From Phoronis australis (lineage: Eukaryota > Phoronida > Phoronidae): 64,000 nucleotides of DNA. Where the stretch lies: contig NMRA01000096.1 of assembly GCA_002633005.1 (NCBI GenBank), positions 433,003 through 497,002 of the forward strand, in the 5' to 3' direction. Of this stretch, positions 12,801-21,757 are shown one piece after another. A program made the translations under genes and the position numbers. The notes beneath the pieces were generated by a model. The model saw only the letters and a program-made list of their open reading frames with translations. It did no database searches and was not told the origin of the DNA. Position 1 is the first letter of the stretch, and each line of letters starts with the position of its first letter.

Positions 12801-14414
12801 TCAGCAACTTTTTGTCACTGCCAAGGAAGCTCACATCTGGGAATCCTTAATGAACAACCCAAGTGTCAAAGCCTTTCAGAGTCCAGACCTTCAGTGCTTT
12901 TGAGTCATGATTGCAAAGCAGTCGCCACAGATTAGGTCAATATCCACTTTTATGACCTTGACCATTTAGTTTAAAAGAATGAAATTAAAGCAAACTACGA
13001 GATATACGAGGAGTTCAATATAACGACAATAAAGTCAGGAATTTCAACCTCGATTTTGCAGTTTCAACCTGGAACTTTGTACCACCACAGTCCACAAAAC
13101 TCGGCCCAAAATCAAATGTGGTTTTTGAGTAATTTTCCACCTTGGAGATTTGAACAGCTTACCACATTCAAAGGGTGCAAACCTTCAAGAAATTAAGTTG
13201 AGAGTCAGGTTTTGGACAGGGCATCAAAAATTTTAAGAAACAGTGATAATGGATTAACTATCACGACAGTGAAATTTACATAATTCACTTGTCTTCATGA
13301 AACTGCTCCTTGCCCAACTCATTACACTTAGCCTCCCGCACGAGGGACCGAGGGTGGGTCGTGGACCCGGGTCACCGATTACTTTCCCAGCACAGATCAC
13401 TTATTGACTGTCATTGACCATTGACATCATGGCACCTTACCTCAATCTTTTAAGAACACATCTAAAATACATTTCTTAGTAAATTTAGTAAAGCTCACCC
13501 GAAGAGAAAGGTGCCCGTGACTCCTGAGAGGACAAATTTTTGGTTGATGGATAAGTTCGCCTCAGGTAGTTTTTCATTCAATTATGGGCATCAGACTGCA
13601 GTATGTGGTCGTAAATTGTTTTTTTTTTGTGAAATTGGTTGTACCATATCAATAACATTTTGTGTTTGCCTTGTGATGCACCAGTTAGGGAAATCCCCAA
13701 CTAATATACAAAGATAACTCAGGACTAACAGTTGATGACTGTGAGGTAAGTTTACTCTTTCATTCGAATTCTTCAAATAATTATCTGCGAAGTGACTCTG
13801 AACGAAAACAGCTCCGAAGGCGAGGAAGCAAGACACTGGCTGTACTTTCAAAAGGATCCAAAACAGCTCCCATGCCCCATGGCGTAGCTCACGACGGACA
13901 CGTGGGTCCAATAGTGGTGAGATTGGGAATCACACAAAATTACCGTGAGATTGTGGTGAAGCTGAAAAGCAAGTGGTTACATGGCACAAGTCTGACATAG
14001 CGCCAGTGCCAGTGGTCCTCATTTTGAGAACACCCCGTCATTCAGTGACGGCCTGGTTCTCGATCAGTGACTGCTATATCCGACCAGTGCCCTCCCGTTA
14101 TTGGCATAAGGTGTAATTTAATTCGATGTTTATGCACGATAAAACATCTCATTGGTCTCTATGCCAGAAATTGTGCCTGATAGCCAATCAAATGTCCGGT
14201 AAAGTGAATCAAGTCAATCAGTGCTTGACAGTATTTGAACGTCAATTTTGTATGGCAAACCAGAATACCTTGAAATCACACTGTTCAGATCAAATGATCG
14301 TTTGACTGGTAAGAAATTTATAAAAATTTTCCTATTAAAAGGTGCTTCTCGTAGACCATAAAGCAAAGCATTTCTAATTGAAAGACACAGCCTTCTTCTC
14401 CCAAGCGCAGCCAT
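816..14414 (-). CDS. LRPPRC: LRPPRC-like leucine-rich PPR-motif protein, N-terminal 13 exons (3' end outside window)
   Basis: LRPPRC is a mitochondrial matrix protein that, with SLIRP, stabilises and helps polyadenylate mitochondrial mRNAs. Exons, in order of translation: 14269-14414, 12501-12676, 10622-10744 (duplicate copy at 9840-9962), 9027-9148, 7858-7916, 7516-7602, 6885-6923, 6450-6537, 5467-5571, 4583-4771, 2645-2750, 1788-1825, 816-885. Every junction is GT-AG and phases agree throughout, giving about 449 codons; the human protein has about 1,394 residues. Exon 1 ([20 protein letters not shown]...) is basic and acid-poor, like a mitochondrial presequence. The start at 14414 was chosen over the in-frame ATG at 14423 because it has A at -3 and G at +4. 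Family landmarks include HYNALLKV, VTYQRLIS, NEAVFSALI, YTALLLGYAEKGDIEN and SHFFWPL, which follow the human order as I remember it. PPR helical pairs span these exons. Introns are 0.1-1.9 kb and hold several repeats listed separately. Confidence 0.9.
3480..4660. repeat. Degenerate ~100-bp tandem repeat derived from the 3' end of LRPPRC exon 10
   Basis: About five diverged copies of a 90-100 bp unit lie in intron 10. Units begin near 3481, 3788, 3880 (interrupted by an insertion and resuming at 4406), 4435 and 4532. The last one runs into the genuine end of exon 10 at 4583. All share blocks such as CATGTTTGACCA-like, GATAAGGAACCTGCCCAAT-like and CTGGTAAGCCAGATTTAG-like segments. The unit therefore contains part of the coding exon plus its donor-side intron, repeatedly duplicated and then decayed. 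Confidence 0.65.
3956..4405. mobile_element. 450-bp non-autonomous inverted-repeat element (MITE) in LRPPRC intron 10
   Basis: The element begins CAGGGCTTGGAA and ends with its exact reverse complement TTCCAAGCCCTG. It is flanked by AAACTT on both sides (3950-3955 and 4406-4411), an apparent 6-bp target-site duplication. Removing it restores one unit of the exon-derived tandem repeat. The interior is rich in CGCGGAAAT-like words in both orientations and has no transposase frame. The CAGGG start resembles hAT ends, but hAT duplications are normally 8 bp, so the superfamily is left open. Confidence 0.75.
6567..6621. repeat. CAGTG pentanucleotide microsatellite
   Basis: About eleven near-perfect copies of a CAGTG unit, with two interruptions (GCGCAG and ATCAG), lie in LRPPRC intron 7 about 30 bp from exon 8. 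Confidence 0.9.
7208..7428. mobile_element. MITE-like 221-bp element with ~35-bp terminal inverted repeats
   Basis: The left end CTGCCTTGTGTTCAATGAGG and the right end, read on the other strand as CTGCCTTGCATTCAATAAGG, match over about 35 bases, continuing into AAAGC..TCGAAGC. The interior has further short palindromes (GATTCGAAGCG-like). No open frame and no clear target duplication were seen. It lies in LRPPRC intron 6. Confidence 0.55.
8271..8645. repeat. ~60-bp AT-rich minisatellite in LRPPRC intron 4
   Basis: Six to seven imperfect copies of a 55-65 bp unit are recognised by the core AAGAATTATCCATACCATTC followed by GATATCAACATG and a CTTAATCGATATGCACA-like tail. Copies differ at 10-20% of positions. 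There is no repeat-and-spacer regularity of the kind that would suggest anything other than a minisatellite. Confidence 0.8.
9502..9992. repeat. First copy of a ~480-bp segment containing LRPPRC exon 3
   Basis: This segment is nearly identical to 10302-10773. Both contain a complete exon 3 (9840-9962 and 10622-10744) with the same acceptor and donor. Differences are few: a 19-base internal duplication near 9648-9680, a CAG triplet in the adjacent intron and scattered single bases. It ends exactly where the N run begins, which suggests unmerged haplotypes or a collapsed local duplication. Confidence 0.9.
9993..10301. other. Assembly gap (309 N)
   Basis: A run of N separates the two copies of the exon-3 segment. 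Any frame drawn across it is an artefact. Confidence 1.
10302..10773. repeat. Second copy of the ~480-bp segment containing LRPPRC exon 3
   Basis: This is the right-hand copy of the 9502-9992 segment, starting immediately after the gap. Exon 3 here is 10622-10744 and ends in the same phase as the left-hand copy. Confidence 0.9.
11361..11402. repeat. AAT trinucleotide microsatellite
   Basis: An interrupted run of AAT with occasional AAC lies in LRPPRC intron 2, within a broader AT-rich stretch reaching 11520. Confidence 0.9.
11640..11992. mobile_element. Decayed MITE, same family as 28698-29123, opposite orientation
   Basis: The right arm (about 11934-11992) reads GAACTTAGTTGAGTCCCTAT then GGGACTGTTTCATGCAACC and ends GGGCACTG. 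It is homologous to the 58-bp arms of the intact copy at 28698-29123. The interior also aligns to that copy in reverse orientation (for example GGAGCTCA.AATGTAA, and GACTAAGTCCCT..ATTATTTTGA). The left arm is eroded beyond recognition. It lies in LRPPRC intron 2. Confidence 0.65.
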
Positions 14415-16886
14415 TTTTGGCATGGGTGTGCCTTGGCAATAGTCATATTATTTAATCCTAGCCCAAGGTAAAGTTCAGTAACACTAGCAGTAGTACGTTA
14501 GCAGGACTTTACCAGAGACCGTACGTCTTTGGCCTCATTAAAACCAAGACTACATGAGCTATTTCCGTGTATTTTAAATGAGAACACGTGATTTTGGCTA
14601 GATTTTCTAGCCTCGAGACAGCCACTGAACCAGAGTGACTGAACTCTACCCTGGTGCGCCACCCAACGCACAACAAAAGATGGGGTCGTACTGCTTTTTA
14701 GCACCAAGTTTCATTGACATAACCATAGAACATTAAACTGTAGAACTGTCTAGCGTTGTTTACCTAGAACTAGTTCTGTGGGACAACCTATACTGTAGGC
14801 CGTGGGCCGTATGCCAGGCATAGTATTCTAAGACCATGAGTCAGTGACCACTCACCTTTCCGCGTGGACTGGCCACTAGTGGCTGCAATTTTTTCTCGTT
14901 TTTTGATATCACAAATCATTGTATTTAGAAAAGAGTCATTGTGTTTCAACTTGTACATTTCCATGAAAAATTGCTTTTAAATTTGTCTCCCGACCTACCA
15001 CCACACGATAAAAACCTCCAGTCTGGAATTGTTTGTCACAAACATCTACTGATAAAAACCGCATCTACAATAACCGTTTCCTCTACCGCGGGCAAAACAC
15101 GTAGACAGATTGACTTCAAATAGTTTCCGATCATAACCCTGTAAATGTTGTAAGTGATCCTGTTACGGCATTTCTGGCTCACATTTCTAACCTATTCGGA
15201 ATACCTCCGTCAGAAAAGCTAGGCCCGAAAAAAAAGTCAGCGGCATGCCGGCCCCGCACAAAGTGAATCTCACATCTCTTACTTGTACATTGTCTTCGAT
15301 CGTCTCTTTAATCTCTTTTTTTTCTCCCACCCAAGTAGTAGGCGTTCACACGTCCCTTTTTCTATTACGTGGCTGTCTGGACTTCCTTTTTATTCTCTCT
15401 ATGATGATTTCTGCCTGTGGCTCTCCACTGCACAAGTTTTTTTCTTACAGTCGGTGTAGTGTATTTTGTCTTATGGCGGTTTTGCATGCATTTTCAGAGT
15501 ATATTTTTTTATACTTCGTCACTTTTTCATGTTTACTTTAACAATCATCTTTAATAAATAACGTTAATAAATCGTGCTTCGGGCCTCATTTTGCTAAGAA
15601 CTGCTTTCACATCACCGTCCATATGCAAGTGTGAACGACATGAGTACAAACACTTCTACATAAGCCAAGTCCAGGTTTTTATACTGATCTCAAATAGTCT
15701 ATGGAAAGCACATGTTTGAATAAGTTATAAATGTACATGTGCGTTCATGCGCTAATTACAAAATGTGCATGCTCAGTTTTGCCGTGTATTTTTTCTTTGA
15801 AGCTGATGGCATGTGGTGCTGCTAACTTTACACAAAATGCATGTTCTTAGGGTTATATTAAAGTATTTCAAACTGATTGTATCAGTACATTTAGTATTCA
15901 AGTTAGTTAACATCTTACAGAATTCTCCACATGAAGGTTGGTCAGATGTTCATGATCGGTGAACAGACTGTGCGTACGTTCTGAAAGCTTTTTCTCATCG
16001 TGAGCTGTGATTTTACACATTGTCTTTTCTACTAGCTATTGGTTTTTCGTTTTTTCGACATCCTGAATAACTACTTGGGTTTTTGAATTCACCAGACAAT
16101 TGGTTTTATTTAGAAGAAACACAAGTTTACTCACTTGAGAATCTCCTATTGCTTCTATTGGAAATTGAGACCACTCCGAAAATCCTTATTGATACGCCAC
16201 TTTTTTCATCAACCCAACGTTCAATTCTTGTGTCAGCGTCAGCTATGGATACTTCTTCTTCGGTCCGTTGATTGTAATTCCACACGTCTGACCGCTTTGA
16301 CCAGTCATTATTTGTGTCATCTGCAGACATTTCAATTTCAAGCGCAGAATTGTTACCTCGTGGCCTGCATGTGTTATTGGTGTTGTTACAAGAATATTAG
16401 TGACACCTGCCTTCAGCAGAAGGATTTGAAGGTGCTGTGCTTTTTGATCGCGGCATCTTTTTAAAATACTTAAGTAAATATCCGAAATCTGTTGATTGTC
16501 GACCGTATCATAGTACAATTTCAACGAAAAGCAAATCCTAACTTAAACACACTCTAGCTGTCCGGCGGTGCACCACCACCACCTAAAATGGCCGCCATAG
16601 TGAGTCCTTGAGTACTCATGCATTATGGGTACTCACTCAACTGCAGCCAAACAGGACTGAAAGTTACGAAATGCTTATATTTCAGTGATACCTTTCGTGA
16701 GTGTAAAGGAAAGAGTATTTTCAACATTTCGGTTATATTGTGACCTGGAAGGACCTCATCAGTTTCGTTTCTGACTTAAAACCATTTCATTTTCATTTCA
16801 TTTCTCGTTGAGCTGACGTTTCAAACTGTGGCCAGTACATGCACCCTGCTAACAACCCTGTGACAACAGTGTATTTTTTCCTGTAG
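14415..16886. other. Intergenic, upstream of LRPPRC
   Basis: No supported gene. A hairpin-rich patch lies just inside LRPPRC intron 1 (GAGAAC...CCGTCATTCAGTGACGG...GTTCTC, 14025-14062). On the minus strand, 16139-16377 is open (SADDTNNDWSKRSDVWNY...) and ends at a GTGAGTAA donor-like site. A short preceding frame with its own ATG lies at about 16405-16456, but a 42-base intron would be needed to join them and no downstream exon was found. The plus-strand ATG at 16588 sits beside a GTGAGT and could be a tiny first exon. Confidence 0.4.
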
Positions 16887-17187
16887 AAGCGTCATGGTTA
16901 CACTGCGTTGCTATTTCGACCATTGGCTAAATATAATATTGTTTCTGAATTCACCTGTCGTTTGGACGATTGAAATCGTCCCAATAGTCACAAGCAATGT
17001 TACTTCGGCCACACGGTATGTTCTCTTGCCCGGCGTCTATCCATACTCGTGCAGATTGGTTCGACACAAGACCATTTTGTACACTGCCATGGTCGGAAAA
17101 TTACCAGGCAAGAGATCGTTGACAACACAGAACTTCGGTATATGGAACAGGACATCTGCCGATGAAGATTTTGGTGATTACTTGTGA
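16887..17187 (+). pseudogene. Ig V-like domain exon, ending in a stop where the second conserved Cys is expected
   Basis: After a good acceptor (TTTTTTCCTGTAG) the frame reads SVMVTLRCYF, with the expected first Ig cysteine. It continues with a VVWT tryptophan, then GKLPGKRSL, then NRTSADEDFGDYL followed by TGA. The spacing and the closing (A/E)D.G.Y.C pattern are those of an Ig V-set domain, here with TGA in place of the final Cys codon. No signal peptide or membrane exon was found nearby. It is best read as an inactivated or misassembled Ig-domain exon. Homology is inferred from motif spacing only. Confidence 0.45.
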
Positions 17188-19873
17188 ACAACTGTGTTCA
17201 ACTTAGCAGCTCATGGGCTTGAGAACAAGACGCCTGCTTCGTTTCCGATGTGTTCAGTTATTTCGGAACTGTTATTGGCTTGCATCTGACTAAGCAGGTC
17301 ATGAATCTACGTCAACTATTCCTGTAATAATGTATCGTTTAATTTCTTGCTGATGAAGAGACAAGAAAAGTGTCGAAATATAGCTGTAATTTTAATCATT
17401 AAGTTTCTTATGTCTCATGGCCGTTTACGTTGTTATTGTGCTGTGAACGACTGTCAACGGTACAGAGAGCACGAGCGAATATAGTTGAAAATTATTAATC
17501 GTGTTCAACACATTTTTAAATAAGGAAGTGAAAGCAGTCAGAAAACTGACCGTACACGAAGCTGACACGTCCTCATCTCGACGAGGCCACATACCCGAAT
17601 ATTCTGTGCCGGGTATTTCTGTACACGTGTGTCTCCTCATAAGTGCTCGCATGGGTGCATCTTCAAACATTTTTCAAAGGAGTGCTCGTCACGGGCGCAT
17701 TTTTTACGTTTTTTTTTTTTGCTTTGCATACCTGACTTCATTCCATAATCCGAAAATTCGCCCCTAAAAAGGACAAAATACAAGGCGAAATTTGCAAAGA
17801 TTTTTTTGTGGCCACGGTGGTCATTAAAGTGCCGCTAGAATTCGACAGTTAAGTACATGTTGTCATAGTGTGAAGAAGAGGTTCGCGTACTCTACGCTTT
17901 CTCGTGGGTATGACACGAGATAACCTTATGTCACATCAAATGACCTACAAAACACACAGCACTGTCCCTTTACTATGTTCATAAAACAGGTCATCCATGA
18001 AAAACGAACTTTTAGACTGATACAAGCAGTTGCTTTAGAGTTTTTCACTATTGTTTCCGTATAAGCGCCAATTGGATACCTAAAAAGCGTACTGTCTGTA
18101 TTTTTTGGCTTGTACTTCTTGTGATATTCCCAGATTTCCGTAAAACTACCCATCAAGACGCAGATACGGAAATTCCCAGTATCCGTGGGATCTCTTGTTC
18201 TCCGCTGATATGAAACGAACCCGAAATATAGTGACTAGATAACGTAATAAGCCGAGTGTGGTCCCAACTATGGTTGCCACCGTGGGATTACCGGAGCGTA
18301 GTTACACACATTTGACAAGAACAAGCTCCACACCCTAATCCGATCAACAGTTAGGATGATTAGATAGTTTTCACCAGTTTGAACACAAGTTCTGTAGAAA
18401 CCTCAACATATTCACACGTAACTCAAATTTTTGGCAATGTAAGTACATTCCAGGCATGCGATATTACATAGACTCAAAAATTTCTCGCGTAAAGCCTTGA
18501 AGTGTGGTCACGTACTGCGCTTGATGACAATCTCGCGAAGACTTATATTTTTAAACGTAAGACTTCATGAGCTTTAAAAAAAGCAATTTTACTCGAGACT
18601 TTGCAAGATCTCGACAAGTAAAGCACGTAAGCCCACTTGCTTCTTTCGTTAGATTCTTGCGTCCATTAGGAACTCAACCCAGGCGTGCGTTCCGTAGACG
18701 CAAGAATCTTGCAAAGGAAAACGTGATTACGTGATTCTCTTGCATAATACACAAATGTATGTCTATGGCAATACATGGCGATGCGAGTTCTCACGTCTAA
18801 GGACAAAAGCCGTGTGATACGTAATTGGGAGAACCTTGCAAAAACGTTGAATCACGCAAGACTTCGCGAGATATCACCATATCACCACACGCGAAGCACA
18901 GCGGCTACCTTCGTATTTATATGTCTATGGTAATACGTGCGGCGACACCAGCTCGTTACCAGAAATGAAAAGGAGACCGTAGCAAGCGAAATAAGGTACT
19001 TTGTTATGACGAAATACAAGAACAAAGAATACGATAGAAAAATACAATGTGATAAGTAAAAAGTAATGATCTCTGGTAAGATAGGCAATAAAAAAGTGCC
19101 AAATAGAGGTACGAGAAAGTGCCGAAAGTGAGGGATGGTAGAGGGTGAGTAAAAATAGATAGATTTAAGGCACGTATGTATATGCGGTTGTCAAAAAGAA
19201 GTTAAACTGAAACATGGGGATTTGAGAACGAAGAAAATACCTAAGGACAAGAGACAATCATCAGCTTATAAGAACCAAGAGCTGACCAAACTCAAGGCAG
19301 GTGAGAACAGACCAATCAGAAGGCTGGTAAAAGGCGTTACGTAGTCCTGCACAATAACGGAATTAGTGGACTGGTTTGAAACGAAGAAAAAATGGGGGAG
19401 TCAAGACGGGTCCATATGTTTACACAAATGTGAAAGACATATGTCCCGAATAAACATACCTGATGCGCACGTCGCAAGCTCGTCACTGAGAGATGAAAAA
19501 GAGAGCAAGAGAGGCGAAATAGAGTAAGTTATGATGAAACATAAAATTGTAAGGAATACGATAGAAAATACCATATAATAAGTGTAAGATACTTCACGTT
19601 TGTTTGCTCTGGGTGGCTCATGGTCACGTGTATATTCATGACTGAATGGACTGAATGTAATTTGCATGTGACCTGACCCTCATTTGAGTATGAAGTGTTG
19701 TGCGCTGACTCGATTTACTCACATTGTGGCAGTGCATATTTGGCGTCAGAAAGGAGAGCCAGGGAGCGGCAGTATTGAGGTATTTTCCATGGTACTTTCG
19801 TATTTGGTATTTCCGAATTGGTATTTTGTCTGTATCTGTGAGGTTTGCTAAACATTTTGATTTTTATTTTTAG
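17188..19873. other. Intergenic, with a diverged palindromic repeat
   Basis: No convincing gene. At 18470-18920 there is repeat-like sequence rich in CGCGAAG and CTTGCGTC words. It includes a perfect 13-bp inverted repeat (AGATTCTTGCGTC at 18651-18663, and its complement at 18697-18709). A related stretch occurs at 27440-27590 with the shared words GATATCACCAT and TCTTGCGTC. These look like two old copies of one non-coding element. Confidence 0.45.
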
Positions 19874-20027
19874 AACTGAAACAGAGAAGAACTGTGAGAA
19901 TGTCAATGAGAAATGTTTCACGTTTCTCAATAAAGCACTCTTAAAAGATATTAACTCCTCTAGTGACTTGCCAACACTCACAATAAGTAAAATGTGCAAT
20001 AAAAAATCACCACAAGAGATCATGTAA
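19874..20027 (+). other. Orphan terminal-exon-like reading frame
   Basis: A strong acceptor (TTTTTATTTTTAG) opens a frame that begins TETEKNCENVNEKCFTFLNK and stops at 20025-20027. The composition is that of a soluble polar protein, but I recognise no domain and found no upstream exon in phase. It could be the last exon of an unannotated gene or chance. Confidence 0.2.
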
Positions 20028-21171
20028 GAGAGCTCATGCCTTGTTGACTACGTACATAAGTACCCAGCCTGGCTCTTCTTATTGACAAACACAGGGGTCG
20101 TTTATATTTTTTGCTTTTTGGTTATATGATGAAGCTGATAGAATGCAAAACCCCAGCAATATTCAGTTGCGCCAATTTTACACGTGGATGAGGGGCGAAT
20201 CCGTGTTTTTGCAGGAGGGCGGGTGCTTGATATAAACTTACGGAAAATTGAAATAATGCAGAATATCTTAATTGTGAAAATAAGAAATCGTGAAAATAAC
20301 AATGTACTATGAAAAACCAGCTCTTGCTTCACGACATAAGTGTATGTCTCATGTTGTTAATTGAACTTTCTTCAAAATAACATTAATGGGCTTGACCTCT
20401 CAAAAACGCCGGTACAGTTTTCTAAAATATCATTTCGTTTTCGTTTTGCGCAGCTGTTTTTTACGGAAATCATGAAGTCTTGATAGGCCTTCAAGTAAAA
20501 GTGAAACATTTTACAAATAATTCCTAACCGCGTTTTGGAGACCGATTCACAAATCATACAGTATCTGAAAGTTTCGTGTGAATCCGGTCAGTCGTTTCTG
20601 AGATTTGATGTTTCGAGGTTAGCCCAATTTGAACATTTATCTAGGGTTATACATAACCTTATCAACATTGGCATGTTCGCTATGGTCCAACTCTAACGTT
20701 TATTCTCTTGGGAGACTTTATGTACGTATTTGTCATTTGTCAGAAATAATCCTCAGCGTAAATGAGCTGACTGATAGATAACTTGTTGATAAGGCTAAAA
20801 CAGCTATAATCATAAAATTATTAGAGATCTCAACGAGTCACACAGTCGAAAAAGTGTCACGAATGAGGACTTTATGTCCGTGTCGTTGAGCAGCACGTAG
20901 AACTGTGGTTGACAAACACGTACGCAAAGTACTCTAAGAAATATCGGTACTATTGTTTAACATAGATTAGCCAAATCTCAGACATTTCTGCAAAATGCAT
21001 TTTTCAGTTCTATTATTTAATCTTCAGGGCCTGTGCGTATGTGGCACTGTTTTGGCACCGTGTTGAGATGTCGATGGGTAGCAGCCCGTAAGCTGATTAC
21101 TTTCCATGTTTCAGTCGTGCCTGCATGATTTCCTTCATGAAAACCTTACTTATTGTTTCAGCAAGAATTAA

Positions 21172-21327
21172 TTACTGGAAGATTCTTACCAGTTCAGCGA
21201 GACATCTACCCGTGAAGAACGTCGTTGGTTTCCAGACACACGCAAACCGGAGGACAGCATGCTTCGCCAAAATTCACAAAGTACGCATACTATTGAAGCC
21301 ATGCGTGCTGCCATTTTTGAAAGCTAA
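21172..21327 (+). other. Orphan polar reading frame with stop
   Basis: This frame is open from 21172 to the TAA at 21325. It encodes a charged tail containing STREERRWFPDTRKPEDSM and ends AAIFES. A TAA lies just upstream in frame, so a splice acceptor would have to fall between 21172 and about 21180, and only a weak one exists (CTGGAAG). It lies 430 bp before the NB-ARC gene and could belong to it or to nothing. Confidence 0.18.
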
Positions 21328-21757
21328 TGTATAGGTTCATGTTCTGATGCGAAACTCTGTGTTTGAGGTCTAATATGGCGAGTTTTAGCGTGACGTCAAG
21401 ATGCACTAAATGGATGTGAACCTTGTTTACCTGATTGTACTTATGTGCAAATATCTTAAATTCTGTTGGCTCTTACCACTACAATGTATATATTTTCTGA
21501 AAGGTGCATAAATTTCCTAACAAAATTCATTATTCTTATTTACATGTCGTTATTTTTTTCACGAGATATGTGTTTTTCAGTGACAAATTTTTGAATTTGA
21601 ACAGAGACTTTGAAAATATTGTTCCTCCAATCACATTTGTCTTTTGTCAACATGTTGATTACTGCATTTTTGAGGGAACCGTGTGTCAGATTTTTGAATT
21701 TTTTTTTAATTATCGACTTTTTAGAGCTTGTGACGAACCTTTTGATCGTCGGGACTC

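Noticed and set aside
13591-13911. 106-codon minus-strand frame in LRPPRC intron 1
   Set aside because: Exon 1 joins exon 2 directly in phase, and this frame has no suitable splice sites and no family similarity.
15245-15541. 98-codon hydrophobic plus-strand frame
   Set aside because: It is explained by a pyrimidine-rich strand; no splice sites or family resemblance were seen.
16127-16456. Minus-strand polar frame ending in a GTGAGTAA donor-like site, with a short preceding ATG frame
   Set aside because: It needs a 42-base intron and no downstream exon was found before LRPPRC exon 1; kept only as a note in the intergenic entry.
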